A DNA stretch of 49,422 nt from Tychonema sp. LEGE 07203 (lineage in GTDB: Bacteria > Cyanobacteriota > Cyanobacteriia > Cyanobacteriales > Microcoleaceae), in the NCBI RefSeq assembly GCF_015207285.1, contig NZ_JADEXD010000028.1, positions 1 through 49,422 on the forward strand. The letters run 5' to 3'. How positions within the stretch are numbered: position 1 is the first letter of the stretch; each line of letters begins with the position of its first letter. Position numbers and translations under genes: made by a program. The notes below the pieces were generated by a model. It did not search any database and had not been told where the DNA came from. It was given only the letters and a program-made list of their open reading frames with translations. Of the stretch, positions 1 to 8,307 are shown piece after piece.

Positions 1-1
1 G

Positions 2-760
2 TGGCGAAGAGTCGAGCCTCCCTCTCCGTCTCCCCCCCTTAGCAAGGGGGGGTTGGGGGGGGTAATCAACTATTTGCGTTCCTACCGCTGTCACATCATC
101 CTCGATGATGTGCAAACAATTTTCAGCAGCCAACAACTAGCAGGAAACTACCAACCGGGTTATGAAAACTACGGCACATTCTTCAAACAAATAGCAGAAT
201 CATGCCACAACAGTTGCATAATCTTGCTCAGTTGGGAAAAACCCAGAGAAATTGCAGCCTTAGAAAACCGCCCGAAAACTTGTCAAACATTGCCACTCAA
301 TGGCTTAGGAGAAGCAGCGCGAGAAATCTTCACAGAAAAAGGCTTAGCAGAATCAGAAAAATGGTCAAAATTAATCGACCTTTACCGAGGAAATCCCTTG
401 TGGCTGCATACAGCCGCCGCAGCAATTCAAGACTTATTTAACGGCAATCTTTCAGATTTTTTATTATATGACAGCTTAGTTTTAGGAGACTTAGAATATT
501 TATTGCACAAACATTTTCAGCGCTTGTCAGACTCCGAAAAACAAGTCATGTTCTGGTTGGCGAATCAAAACAAAGCAGTCGAAATCTCAAAAAAGCCAGC
601 CCCCTTGGAATTATCCCCATCAGAATTCCTCAAAGCCGTCGAATCCTTGAGACGGAGGTTATTGATCGAAAAAGTCCAAAAGGGCGATCGCACCCTGTTT
701 GCAGTCCAAGGGGCGATCGCAGAATACATAAAAAATCATACCTTCGAGCAATCTCCATAA
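2..760 (+). CDS. NB-ARC/STAND-type ATPase, C-terminal part (5' end outside window)
   Basis: The frame is open to the left edge, so only the C-terminal part is present. A Walker B-like segment (HIILDDV, encoded near 92-112) follows a short helix. After it come the LLSWEKPREIA segment, a GNPLWLH segment typical of NB-ARC helical domains, and a winged-helix-like end (SLRRRLLIEK, then FAVQ...EYI). This matches cyanobacterial STAND regulators, which usually continue into WD40 or other sensor repeats; this one stops right after the winged-helix part, so it is either a sensor-less form or truncated. A G-rich palindromic repeat at 32-62 is translated in frame just before the Walker B helix. The TTG at 53 lies inside that repeat and is unlikely to be the real start. 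Family call is fairly secure; physiological role unknown. Confidence 0.7.
   Translation, partial: WRRVEPPSPSPPLSKGGLGGVINYLRSYRCHIILDDVQTIFSSQQLAGNYQPGYENYGTFFKQIAESCHNSCIILLSWEKPREIAALENRPKTCQTLPLNGLGEAAREIFTEKGLAESEKWSKLIDLYRGNPLWLHTAAAAIQDLFNGNLSDFLLYDSLVLGDLEYLLHKHFQRLSDSEKQVMFWLANQNKAVEISKKPAPLELSPSEFLKAVESLRRRLLIEKVQKGDRTLFAVQGAIAEYIKNHTFEQSP
32..62. repeat. G-rich palindromic dispersed repeat
   Basis: Seven C plus TT, a three-base loop, then AA plus seven G (32-52), followed by TT and a second G run. The same C-run/G-run/second G-run design recurs at 9544-9573 and 40458-40488. This copy lies inside a coding frame; the other two are intergenic. Confidence 0.8.
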
Positions 761-861
761 CTCGCCCAGATTTATTGGCAGCGTCAATTAATTTTCCAAT
801 CTAAAATCTAAAATTTAAAATCTAAAATCCCAATACCCGCATTTAGCCTTAAAATAGAACT

Positions 862-947
862 TACGCACGGGTGCTCAGAAACCGGGTTTTTTTACTAAAA
901 ACTTGGTTGTGACCCGTAGATTCGGTAAAAAACCCGGTTTCTTTGGT
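862..947. repeat. AAACCCGGTTTCT-type inverted repeat element
   Basis: Begins CTTACGCACGGG and contains two inverted copies of an AGAAACCGGGTTT motif about 50 bp apart. A related element starting CTTACGCACGGG lies at 22766-22850. Shorter versions of the motif occur near 13870, 13920, 27212, 34530, 38803 and 38846. It fills the gap before ffh. Confidence 0.75.
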
Positions 948-999
948 CGGAGTGCATTTGCCCTTAAAATAAAAAAGACTGACTAGCCAACAAAGCCCT

Positions 1000-2421
1000 A
1001 TGTTTGAAGCCCTTGCCGATCGACTCGAATCCACCTGGAAAAAACTGCGCGGACAGAATAAAATCTCCGAGAGCAACATCCAAGACGCCATCAAAGAAGT
1101 CCGCCGCGCCCTCCTGGAAGCCGATGTCAACCTCCAAGTCGTCAAAAACTTCGTCTCAGAGGTAACGGCCAAAGCACAAGGGGCAGAAGTCGTTTCAGGC
1201 GTCCGTCCCGACCAACAATTCATCAAAATCGTCCACGACGAACTCGTCCGCGTCATGGGGGAAACCAACGTACCCCTCGCCACCGCCGAATCCGCGCCCA
1301 CCGTCATCCTGATGGCCGGTTTGCAAGGAACCGGGAAAACCACGGCCACCGCTAAACTAGCACTCTTACTCCGCAAGCAAAATCTTACCGCACTGCTAGT
1401 CGCCACCGACATTTATCGACCAGCGGCGATCGACCAATTGCTTACCCTCGGCAAACAAATCGACGTACCAGTATTTGAATTAGGCAAAGATACCGATCCC
1501 GTAGAAATCGCCCGCCAAGGGCTCGAACGCGGCAAAGAACTAGGCGTAGATACCATCATCATCGACACAGCAGGCCGCCTGCAAATCGACCAAGAAATGA
1601 TGGCAGAATTGGTTCGCATCAAACAAACAGTACAACCCCATGAAACGCTGTTAGTTGTTGATGCCATGACCGGCCAAGAAGCCGCAAATTTAACCCGCAC
1701 CTTTCACGAACAAATCGGGATTACCGGTGCAATCCTCACCAAATTAGACGGCGACAGCCGCGGCGGTGCAGCCTTATCCGTGCGCCAAATATCCGGCGCG
1801 CCGATTAAATTTGTCGGCGTAGGCGAAAAAGTGGAAGCATTGCAACCATTTTATCCCGAACGCATGGCATCGAGAATACTTGGCATGGGCGATGTCTTGA
1901 CGCTAGTAGAAAAAGCGCAAGAAGAATTCGACATCGCCGACGCCGAGAAAATGCAAGAGAAAATGCTCACGGCAAAGTTTGACTTTACCGACTTTCTCAA
2001 GCAAACCAGACTGTTAAAAAATATGGGTTCCCTCGGTGGCATCATGAAAATGATTCCGGGGATGAACAAACTCTCAGACGAACAAATGCGGCAGGGAGAA
2101 GTGCAGCTAAAACGCACCGAAGCCATGATTAATTCAATGACAATTGAAGAACGCCGCAATCCCGAACTTTTAGCAAGTTCTCCATCCCGCCGCCGCCGCA
2201 TCGGCAAAGGCGCAGGCTACGCCGAAAATGACGTAACAAAACTCGTCAGCGACTTCCAAAAAATGCGTACCATGATGCAGCAAATGAGTCAAGGCAATTT
2301 TGCAGGAATGGGAGGAATGCCGGGAATGCCAGGAATGGGAGGAATGCCGGGAATGCCAGGAATGGGCGGCCAGAAGAAAAAGAAAAAGAACAAGCCTAAA
2401 AAAGGTTTTGGTCAGTTGTAA
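1000..2421 (+). CDS. ffh: Signal recognition particle protein Ffh
   Basis: GTPase of the bacterial SRP. It binds SRP RNA and signal peptides of nascent membrane proteins and docks with FtsY at the membrane (in cyanobacteria including thylakoid proteins). The order is classical: N domain (about 1-95), G domain with P-loop GLQGTGKTT (107-115), DTAGR (189-193) and TKLDGDSRGG (from 247), then the methionine-rich M domain (about 300-440). The tail has two 27-bp tandem units (2304-2330 and 2331-2357) encoding Gly/Met/Pro repeats, then a lysine-rich stretch ending GFGQL. The 473-residue length is normal. The start ATG follows a run rich in A and is the first in frame. No SRP RNA gene was seen nearby. 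Confidence 0.97.
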   Translation: MFEALADRLESTWKKLRGQNKISESNIQDAIKEVRRALLEADVNLQVVKNFVSEVTAKAQGAEVVSGVRPDQQFIKIVHDELVRVMGETNVPLATAESAPTVILMAGLQGTGKTTATAKLALLLRKQNLTALLVATDIYRPAAIDQLLTLGKQIDVPVFELGKDTDPVEIARQGLERGKELGVDTIIIDTAGRLQIDQEMMAELVRIKQTVQPHETLLVVDAMTGQEAANLTRTFHEQIGITGAILTKLDGDSRGGAALSVRQISGAPIKFVGVGEKVEALQPFYPERMASRILGMGDVLTLVEKAQEEFDIADAEKMQEKMLTAKFDFTDFLKQTRLLKNMGSLGGIMKMIPGMNKLSDEQMRQGEVQLKRTEAMINSMTIEERRNPELLASSPSRRRRIGKGAGYAENDVTKLVSDFQKMRTMMQQMSQGNFAGMGGMPGMPGMGGMPGMPGMGGQKKKKKNKPKKGFGQL

Positions 2422-2453
2422 TTGAAGGAAGAGGGAAGAAGTAGAAACTGTAG

Positions 2454-2509
2454 GGTGCGTCGCTATTGACAATCTGCAAGTCAACTCGAAAATCTCGCAG
2501 CGACGCACC
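2454..2509 (+). terminator. Hairpin downstream of ffh
   Basis: A perfect 11-bp inverted repeat (GGTGCGTCGCT at 2454-2464, complement at 2499-2509) encloses a 34-base loop 32 bases after the ffh stop. It lacks a clear T tract, so it may be a dispersed palindrome rather than an efficient terminator. A related short GTGCGCCGC hairpin lies at 14626-14641. Confidence 0.5.
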
Positions 2510-3292
2510 ATCCCCAATACCGAGCGAATACAAACCCAGCCAGCGTTGTTGAATTGAGGTATGATAAGTGCGATCGAGGGATGTTTTGGCTGCCCGATTT
2601 TCCTCGTTTGAGCGCGATTGAAATGATACGATGGATAGGGAACCGGAACATCCCAGAACTTAAGATAATGAATTAATGACCGAATTGAATGTTTGAGCAT
2701 TTTTCCCGACTTGGAATAGTACAGTGTCTCGCCAAGTGTTCGCTTCTGACGCAGCCTGCCTCTATCGTTATTGGTTTAAATGCGTGATAGCTTACCCATT
2801 TGATCGTGTTAAAAGTTGAATTTGAGATGCGTTTACCCTGTTGCTATAATTGGCGTTTCGCTAACATTTTTTCTGTGAATTTTTTTCGCAACTGGGGTGC
2901 AGGTGCTGCTGGGAAATTTTTGCCTTCGCGAGTCGATCGCAACCGAGGCAATCAGAAAGTAACATACCCCCTTTACGATCCGGCGGTTGAAACCAGGTTT
3001 GCACAAACTTTCGTCGGCCCCAAGGCCGACTGGTTGATAAAGGGTATCAGCTGTTGCGGCATTTAAATTTTATGTAAAAAACAATCTTCACAATGCGTGG
3101 GGAGTAGGCGTTGGGCACGAGAGCCCGCCCTGAATATGCAATTTTTATTTGCGCGACAGCTTAGCACTTATCAGAAAGATGAGGTATGCCCGGTATGCCC
3201 GGCGCGGGCCGGCGCGGGCCGATTCCCGACAGTACCTCATAGAGCACAGAAAGGCTATATCCAAAACCCGGATTTGGTATAAAATCTAAAAT
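2510..3292. other. Long intergenic region with composite repeats
   Basis: No convincing gene. Short open frames here lack family resemblance and a ribosome site. From about 2975 it is repeat-rich: a GGCGGTTGAAAC motif (2981-2992); a hairpin with 7-bp stem and CCAA loop (3013-3030); a 34-bp unit (3097-3130) repeated with two mismatches at 33203-33236; and an 8-bp inverted repeat (3179-3186 and 3233-3240) enclosing two tandem copies of GGCGCGGGCC (3201-3220). A heptad tract AAATCTA follows to 3292. About 2510-2970 shows nothing I recognise. Confidence 0.6.
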
Positions 3293-4771
3293 CTAAAATC
3301 GCACAATCCATTGGGCGATGCTGAAAATGCTAGCACCCAAAACGGCTGCGATCGGAAGGGTAATTAGCCAAGCCGAACCAATTGACAGCAAAGTTTCCCA
3401 GCGTACTGTTTTCCAAGCTTTGACAAGTCCGACTCCGACAACTGCGCCGACTAAAGCGTGGGATGTGGAAACTGGCAAACCGAAGCGGGATGCTAGCAAG
3501 ACTGTGGTAGATGTGGCTAATTCCGCGCAAAATCCGCCGCTGGGTTGGAGTTGGATGATTTTTTCGCCGACTGTGGCAATTACATTTTTGCCCCAAATTG
3601 CTAAACCGATGACTATTCCTGCGCCTCCGACGACTAAAATCCACAGGGGAACGCTGAAATCGTCTGAGGGAAAGGAACCTGTGCGCCGGATGTAGGCGAT
3701 CGCAGCTAGGGGGGCAACGGCATTGCCTACGTCGTTGGAACCGTGGGCAAATGCCACAAAACAGGCGCTCAATACTTGAAATCTCGCCATCTGTTGCTCG
3801 ATCGGACAGTGGCGAGGAGGGGGGTCTTGGGGGAGATTGGGAGAGGGGGAGATTGGGAGATTGGGAGAGTTTGTGTTTGTACTTCTTGCTTCTGACTTTT
3901 GACTTCTGACTTCTTCCGACGGACTTACATCCGCTACATCCGTTACATCCGGTACATTGCTCGTTGCCGAACTTCCTTCTGACTTCTGACTTCTGACTTC
4001 TGACTTCTCAACTGATTCTAATTTTTTCCAGCTATTGAGCGAAAGCCCGATCGCCCCAATTCCCCCAATCGCGATCGCAATATCGTGAATTGGGAGGTTC
4101 CAGCCAAATCGATCGTACACTGTGGCGATCGCCCCTGTCTGCACCAAAGCCACATCTATAATAGACGGCAATACAATGATCCCGAATACGCTCAGCAGTG
4201 CTGCACTCAGCCAAGGTATCCACTCCCGCATCTGAAATAGAGGATCTGGCCGATCGAGAATCGAATACTTTAGGACACTGTAAAATAGCGCCGCTAAAAT
4301 ACCGCTGGCAAAAGGTGTCGCCAGCCAAGTTAAGGAAATAGTGCCGATTGCTCGCCAATCAACCGCATCAATTCCGGCCGCCACGCAGCTAAAACCCGCG
4401 ATCGCGCCTACCACTGCATGAGATGAAGAAACCGGCAAACCTCGACTTGTCGCGATTTGCAGCCACAACCCGCCAGCTATCAGCACCGACACCATCCCGA
4501 TTAAAAATACTTGTGGCTCGGCCGCGAACACATCTCCATTCACAACTCCTGTTGCCAGAGTTTCGGAAACTCCGCGGCCGAACAGCACTGCGCCGGAAAA
4601 TTCCAGTATGCCTGCAACAATTATTGCTTGTCGCAGCGTTAGCGCCTTCGAGCCTACGGATGTCCCCATCGAGTTAGCGACATCGTTCGCCCCCAAGTTG
4701 GCAGCGACGTACAAGGCTAGTGCAGCCATTGCCGGCAGTTGCAGAAATACGAGTTCAGAAGTATTTAACAT
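3293..4771 (-). CDS. Inorganic phosphate transporter, Pho4/PitA family
   Basis: Inner-membrane phosphate carrier driven by H+ or Na+. Both PHO4 signature halves are present: GANDVANSMGTSVGS near the N-terminus and AFAHGSNDVGNAVAPL in the second half, each followed by several hydrophobic helices and a serine-rich SSSHAVVGA or STSHALVGA re-entrant motif. I prefer the ATG at 4771 (MLNTSELVF); the longer frame from 4885 would run into rplS on the other strand. The central hydrophilic loop, about residues 245-320, is unusual: it is encoded by heptad repeats (GACTTCT type, near 3885-4010) and by a repeat shared with the ABC gene at 45201 (see findings). It is transcribed divergently from rplS. Confidence 0.9.
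   Translation of the reverse strand: MLNTSELVFLQLPAMAALALYVAANLGANDVANSMGTSVGSKALTLRQAIIVAGILEFSGAVLFGRGVSETLATGVVNGDVFAAEPQVFLIGMVSVLIAGGLWLQIATSRGLPVSSSHAVVGAIAGFSCVAAGIDAVDWRAIGTISLTWLATPFASGILAALFYSVLKYSILDRPDPLFQMREWIPWLSAALLSVFGIIVLPSIIDVALVQTGAIATVYDRFGWNLPIHDIAIAIGGIGAIGLSLNSWKKLESVEKSEVRSQKSEGSSATSNVPDVTDVADVSPSEEVRSQKSEARSTNTNSPNLPISPSPNLPQDPPPRHCPIEQQMARFQVLSACFVAFAHGSNDVGNAVAPLAAIAYIRRTGSFPSDDFSVPLWILVVGGAGIVIGLAIWGKNVIATVGEKIIQLQPSGGFCAELATSTTVLLASRFGLPVSTSHALVGAVVGVGLVKAWKTVRWETLLSIGSAWLITLPIAAVLGASIFSIAQWIVRF
3880..4009 (-). repeat. Heptad repeats plus shared linker element inside the phosphate transporter gene
   Basis: On the coding strand, about four and a half units of AGAAGTC (3977-4009) are followed by an element starting AGAAGGAAGTTCGGCAACG (3980-3962) and a GGATGTAACGGATGTAGC triplet-rich run to about 3920, then further AGAAGTC-like units. 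The tract keeps the reading frame and encodes a Ser/Glu/Lys/Val/Asp-rich cytoplasmic loop. Confidence 0.85.
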
Positions 4772-4838
4772 AGAATTTTTTTGAGATAAAACTGACAGTT
4801 TGATATATGATAAGGGATTGTGAGTTTTGGAAAATCCC

Positions 4839-5222
4839 ATGAAAGGCGCAGAAATAATCCGTTCGATCGAAACGGAAGAAATCAATAGAGTCAGGCAAGA
4901 ACTAAAAAAACAACTCCCCGAAATTTACGTCGGCGACACAGTGCGAGTCGGCGTGAAAATTAAAGAGGGTTCTAAAGAACGGGTTCAGCCCTACGAAGGG
5001 ACTGTGATTGCTATGCGAAACGGCGGCATTAATGAAACAATCACCGTGCGCCGCGTGCTTCAGGGCGTGGGTGTGGAACGGGTGTTTATGATTCACTCGC
5101 CCCGCATCGCTACGATCCAAGTCATGCGCCGCGGGAAAGTCCGCAGAGCAAAACTTTACTACCTGCGCGATCGGGTGGGCAAAGCTACTCGCGTCAAACA
5201 GCGGTTCGATCGCTCTCTGTAG
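4839..5222 (+). CDS. rplS: 50S ribosomal protein L19
   Basis: Structural protein at the 30S-50S interface. It contains the L19 core [44 protein letters not shown] and the basic end [13 protein letters not shown]. Starting at ATG 4839 ([11 protein letters not shown]) gives 127 residues, as in other cyanobacteria; the in-frame TTG at 4827 adds only four residues and is less likely. It is followed by a hairpin and then tRNA-Trp. Confidence 0.96.
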   Translation: MKGAEIIRSIETEEINRVRQELKKQLPEIYVGDTVRVGVKIKEGSKERVQPYEGTVIAMRNGGINETITVRRVLQGVGVERVFMIHSPRIATIQVMRRGKVRRAKLYYLRDRVGKATRVKQRFDRSL

Positions 5223-5250
5223 GAATGCACCAAACTTTCGGTTCATTCAT

Positions 5251-5292
5251 GGAAAATGGGAAATTGAGAAATTTCCCAAAAAAGTTTTCCAT
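5251..5292 (+). terminator. Hairpin after rplS
   Basis: An 8-bp stem GGGAAATT/AATTTCCC with GAGA loop (5258-5277) sits inside a second GGAAAA/TTTTCC pairing (5251-5256 and 5287-5292). It lies about 30 bases after the rplS stop and before tRNA-Trp, and is a plausible terminator. Confidence 0.55.
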
Positions 5293-5356
5293 TTCCGAGC
5301 GCACTGTGTTAAAATAGAAATCTAGAGGTTAAGCGAATTTGAGCAACCTCACCTGT

Positions 5357-5429
5357 GCGCTCTTAGTTCAGTTGGTAGAACGCAGGTCTCCAAAACCTGA
5401 TGTCGGGGGTTCAAGTCCTCCAGGGCGCG
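5357..5429 (+). tRNA. trnW-CCA: tRNA-Trp (anticodon CCA)
   Basis: 73 nt cloverleaf. Acceptor GCGCTCT (5357-5363) pairs with AGGGCGC (5422-5428), discriminator G. Anticodon stem CAGGT/ACCTG encloses loop CTCCAAA, anticodon CCA. The T loop is TTCAAGT. No CCA is encoded. Its place just before secE-nusG-rplK is the usual cyanobacterial order. Confidence 0.97.
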
Positions 5430-5703
5430 CTGAATCACCAAACTTGAAATTCTGCCCGAAAGCGCCCGGATGATTGGCTGGAAACAGCCTAAACCGCAAG
5501 TTTTCGGGTAGAATTAATTTTTGTGGGCGGTTCGCAAAAAATGCCATCAACAAATGCTCGGTGTGGTTTCTCGATCGTCTGTTTGGGCGATCGGCATTTA
5601 TACCGTTCACAGGTTGAGCTTGTAACAAAGTGCTGGCTTTAGATTTGAAATTTTGGACTTGGGCGTAAGTGGTTAGTGTCAAAAAATCAAAGAGCCGCGA
5701 GCC

Positions 5704-5736
5704 ACTCACACAATCTAAAATCTACAATCTAAAATC
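5704..5736. repeat. AAATCTA heptad repeat before secE
   Basis: AATCTAAAATCTACAATCTAAAATC-type heptads end about 18 bases before the secE start. Similar tracts lie before rplA (7228-7253) and rplL (8983-9013), so the ribosome sites of three genes in this operon sit just after such tracts. Confidence 0.75.
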
Positions 5737-5753
5737 GCAAGGGGGATTCGATC

Positions 5754-5987
5754 GTGGCGAAAAAAGACGAAGCTCAAGAAACTCAAGAAATGACTGCCGC
5801 CGGGTTTGACCCTGTGGGTTTTTTAAAGGAAACTAGAGAAGAACTCGACAAAGTGGTATGGCCGAGCAGGCAGCAGCTAATTAGCGAGTCTTTGGCCGTG
5901 CTTTTGATGGTAATCCTTTCAGCAAGCCTGATCTATTTGGTGGATAATTTCTTTAACTGGGGCGCAGGAAAGGTGTTTGGGCCATGA
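5754..5987 (+). CDS. secE: Preprotein translocase subunit SecE
   Basis: Small essential clamp of the SecYEG channel. It has 77 residues, one C-terminal membrane helix (about 45-65, SLAVLLMVILSASLIYLV), and the conserved amphipathic segment ELDKVVWPSRQQ just before it. GTG start at 5754. The stop overlaps the nusG start (ATGA), indicating translational coupling in the secE-nusG-rplKAJL operon. Confidence 0.95.
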   Translation: MAKKDEAQETQEMTAAGFDPVGFLKETREELDKVVWPSRQQLISESLAVLLMVILSASLIYLVDNFFNWGAGKVFGP

Positions 5988-6622
5988 CTTTTGCATCAGA
6001 AGAATCCGAGTATTCCACAGACGCGACGGGACAGGCTTCATCGCCAGACGTGCCCGAAATTCATGCTCGCTGGTATGCTGTTCAAGTTGCCTCCGGCTGC
6101 GAAAAGCGGGTGAAGGCTAACTTGGATCAGCGGATTCAAACCTTGGATGTTGCCGATCGCATCGTTCAAGTAGAAATTCCGCAAACTCCGGCGATCAAAG
6201 TCGGCAAAGACGGTTCCAGGCGACAGTCAGATGAAAAAATCTTCCCCGGCTACGTACTCATCCGTATGTTTATGGACGAAGATACGTGGCAGGTGATCAA
6301 AAATACCCCGAATGTAATTAATTTTGTCGGGGCAGAGCAGAAACGCCGCTACGGGCGCGGCAGAGGTCACGTCAAACCGCTACCTCTGAGTCATTCGGAA
6401 GTAGAACGGATCTTCAGAAACGCTCAGGAATCAGAACCGGTTGTCAAAGTATCGATGGCGACAGGAGACCACGTTGTGGTACTTTCCGGGCCGTTTAAAG
6501 ATTTTGAAGGTGACGTGATTGAAGTGAGCCCGGAACGGAACAAGCTCAAAGTTTTACTCTCGATTTTTGGGCGCGATACGCCTGTAGAATTGGAGTTCAA
6601 TCAGGTTCAGAAACAGAACTAA
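5984..6622 (+). CDS. nusG: Transcription termination/antitermination factor NusG
   Basis: 212 residues. The NGN domain follows a roughly 25-residue acidic cyanobacterial N-terminal extension: WYAVQVASGCEKRVKANL, then FPGYVLIRMFMDEDTWQVI. A KOW domain lies at the C-terminus (GDHVVVLSGPFKDFEGDVIEV, split here as KOW core). It binds RNA polymerase and couples it to ribosomes or Rho. It overlaps secE by 4 bases; rplK begins 3 bases after its stop. Confidence 0.96.
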   Translation: MTFASEESEYSTDATGQASSPDVPEIHARWYAVQVASGCEKRVKANLDQRIQTLDVADRIVQVEIPQTPAIKVGKDGSRRQSDEKIFPGYVLIRMFMDEDTWQVIKNTPNVINFVGAEQKRRYGRGRGHVKPLPLSHSEVERIFRNAQESEPVVKVSMATGDHVVVLSGPFKDFEGDVIEVSPERNKLKVLLSIFGRDTPVELEFNQVQKQN

Positions 6623-6625
6623 CTA

Positions 6626-7051
6626 ATGGCAAAGAAAGTTGTTGCAGTAATTAAGTTGGCGATTACGGCGGGAAAAGCCAACCCAGCTCCTCCGATCGGC
6701 CCAGCTTTGGGTCAGCACGGCGTCAATATTATGATGTTTTGCAAGGAGTACAATGCTAGAACCGCAGACCAAGCTGGTCTGGTGGTTCCGGTAGAAATTT
6801 CGGTTTTTGAAGACCGCAGTTTTACGTTTATTCTCAAAACCCCCCCGGCTTCGGTTTTGATTCAAAAAGCTGCTGGCATTGCTAAGGGTTCGGGAGAACC
6901 CAACCGCAAGCAAGTAGGGAAAATTACACAGGCTCAGTTGCGAGAAATCGCTGAAACCAAAATGCCTGACCTCAATGCTAATGACGTTGAGGCTGCAATG
7001 AAAATTGTGGCGGGAACGGCTAAAAACATGGGCGTGGCGATCGCGGATTGA
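6626..7051 (+). CDS. rplK: 50S ribosomal protein L11
   Basis: 141 residues, standard length. The N-terminal domain has the [19 protein letters not shown] motif (thiostrepton/GTPase-centre region); the C-terminal RNA-binding domain ends in [20 protein letters not shown]. The start lies 3 bases after nusG, consistent with one transcript. A heptad repeat GTCAGTT follows directly after the stop (7054-7081). Confidence 0.97.
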   Translation: MAKKVVAVIKLAITAGKANPAPPIGPALGQHGVNIMMFCKEYNARTADQAGLVVPVEISVFEDRSFTFILKTPPASVLIQKAAGIAKGSGEPNRKQVGKITQAQLREIAETKMPDLNANDVEAAMKIVAGTAKNMGVAIAD

Positions 7052-7053
7052 AG

Positions 7054-7145
7054 TCAGTTGTCAGTTGTCAGTTGACAGTTGGCAATCGGTAATTTCCAGT
7101 GTTGAAGCTCAAGTCTTTAATCCAAAATCCAAAATCCAAAATCGA
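7054..7145. repeat. Heptad repeats between rplK and rplA
   Basis: TCAGTTG-type units (7054-7081) begin two bases after the rplK stop, and AATCCAA-type units lie at 7117-7145. A third tract (7228-7253) precedes rplA. The 220-bp gap holds no other gene. Confidence 0.8.
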
Positions 7146-7271
7146 TCGATTCAGGGGGAGAAGCAAAGCTTCGCTAAGAATCGCAAATGTTTTAGATTTG
7201 AAATAACCAAAACGGTTCAATTCTTTAATCTAAAATCTCAAATCCAAAATCGACTGACCCCAGAGATAACA

Positions 7272-7985
7272 ATGGCAAAGAAAGTATCGCGAAGACTGCA
7301 AGAACTTCAAAAGAAAGTAGAAGAGAGACCCTACGAACCGCTGGAAGCTCTGCAACTTTTGAAAGAAACAGCAACCGCTAAGTTTGGCGAAGCTGCTGAA
7401 GCTCACATCCGTTTGGGAATTGACCCGAAATATGCTGACCAACAGTTGCGGACAACTGTATCGCTGCCAAAAGGCACTGGTCAAGTAGTCAGAATTGCGG
7501 TGATTGCTAAGGGCGAAAAAGTTAAAGAAGCTCTGGATGCCGGCGCGGATCTTGCCGGTTCTGAAGAGTTGATCGAGGAAATTCAGAAAGGCATGATGGA
7601 CTTCGATTGCCTGATTGCTACACCAGACGTGATGCCGTTGGTGGCAAAATTGGGCCGGTTGTTGGGCCCGCGCGGTTTGATGCCTTCTCCGAAAGGTGGC
7701 ACGGTGACGACTGACGTTGCTCAGGCGATCGACGAGTTCAAAGGTGGTAAACTAGAATTCCGTGCCGATCGAACTGGCATCGTTCATGTTATGTTTGGCA
7801 AGGCAGCTTTCTCAGCAGAAGATTTGCTGGTCAACCTTCAAGCTTTGCAAGAAACAGTCGATCGCAACCGTCCTTCGGGCGCTAAAGGTCGCTACTGGCG
7901 CAGTTTGTACGTATCCGCAACAATGGGCCCGTCGATCGAGGTCGATATCAGTGCCCTGCGCGATATGAAACTTGACGCTGCCTAG
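7272..7985 (+). CDS. rplA: 50S ribosomal protein L1
   Basis: Starting at ATG 7272 ([12 protein letters not shown]) gives 237 residues, the family length; the open frame extends upstream through repeat DNA but that part is not ribosomal protein. Core motifs: [39 protein letters not shown] and GTVTTDV, then [17 protein letters not shown]1 binds 23S rRNA at the L1 stalk and in many bacteria represses its own mRNA. Confidence 0.97.
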   Translation: MAKKVSRRLQELQKKVEERPYEPLEALQLLKETATAKFGEAAEAHIRLGIDPKYADQQLRTTVSLPKGTGQVVRIAVIAKGEKVKEALDAGADLAGSEELIEEIQKGMMDFDCLIATPDVMPLVAKLGRLLGPRGLMPSPKGGTVTTDVAQAIDEFKGGKLEFRADRTGIVHVMFGKAAFSAEDLLVNLQALQETVDRNRPSGAKGRYWRSLYVSATMGPSIEVDISALRDMKLDAA

Positions 7986-8307
7986 AAAGAATTTAAGCAG
8001 AAGGCAGAAGGCAGAAGGTAAAAGACAGCTTCGGCTGTCTGTGTAAATCTCTCACAAGACTTGCGCCAAACCCCTGCTAACATCTGACTTCTGGTGATAA
8101 GCCCAATCAAAAATCAATAAGCCCGAGACCGCAGGCGCCAATCGCTTAATTTCCTGCCGAGGCTGAAGAAATAAAAAACTCAAGACTCAAATATTAGAAA
8201 ATTTCTATTTTTTAATTCAGACTTGTTAATTTTTAATTCTCTGCCCCGGCTCGAAGGTCGGGGTTTTTGACGGGCAATTTTCGATCCTAAAAGGAGGTGA
8301 AATAAGT
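7986..8307 (+). promoter_or_regulatory. rplJ leader with attenuator-like hairpin
   Basis: A 322-base gap before rplJ. Near its end an intrinsic-terminator-like hairpin CCCCG/CGGGG (8244-8248 with 8259-8263) is followed by TTTTT (8264-8268), only 40 bases before the rplJ start. A strong AAGGAGGTGA site lies at 8291-8300. This matches the place where L10(L12)4 autoregulatory leaders and attenuators occur; the L10-binding kink-turn itself was not resolved by eye. Confidence 0.55.

Noticed and set aside
861..1412. Long open frame antisense to ffh
   Set aside because: Shadow of the ffh codons on the other strand; low-complexity Ser/Arg composition and no family resemblance.
2510..2970. SRP RNA or other known structural RNA near ffh
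   Set aside because: The conserved SRP RNA GGAAGGAAGCA-type tetraloop region was not found here.
2800..3066. 88-codon open frame after ffh
   Set aside because: Overlaps intergenic repeats and a hairpin, has no ribosome site or recognisable domain.
5368..5709. Open frame on the minus strand over tRNA-Trp
   Set aside because: Runs through the tRNA gene; no protein family resemblance.
7005..7271. Upstream in-frame extension of rplA
   Set aside because: Encoded by repeat DNA and the end of rplK; the L1 family begins at 7272.
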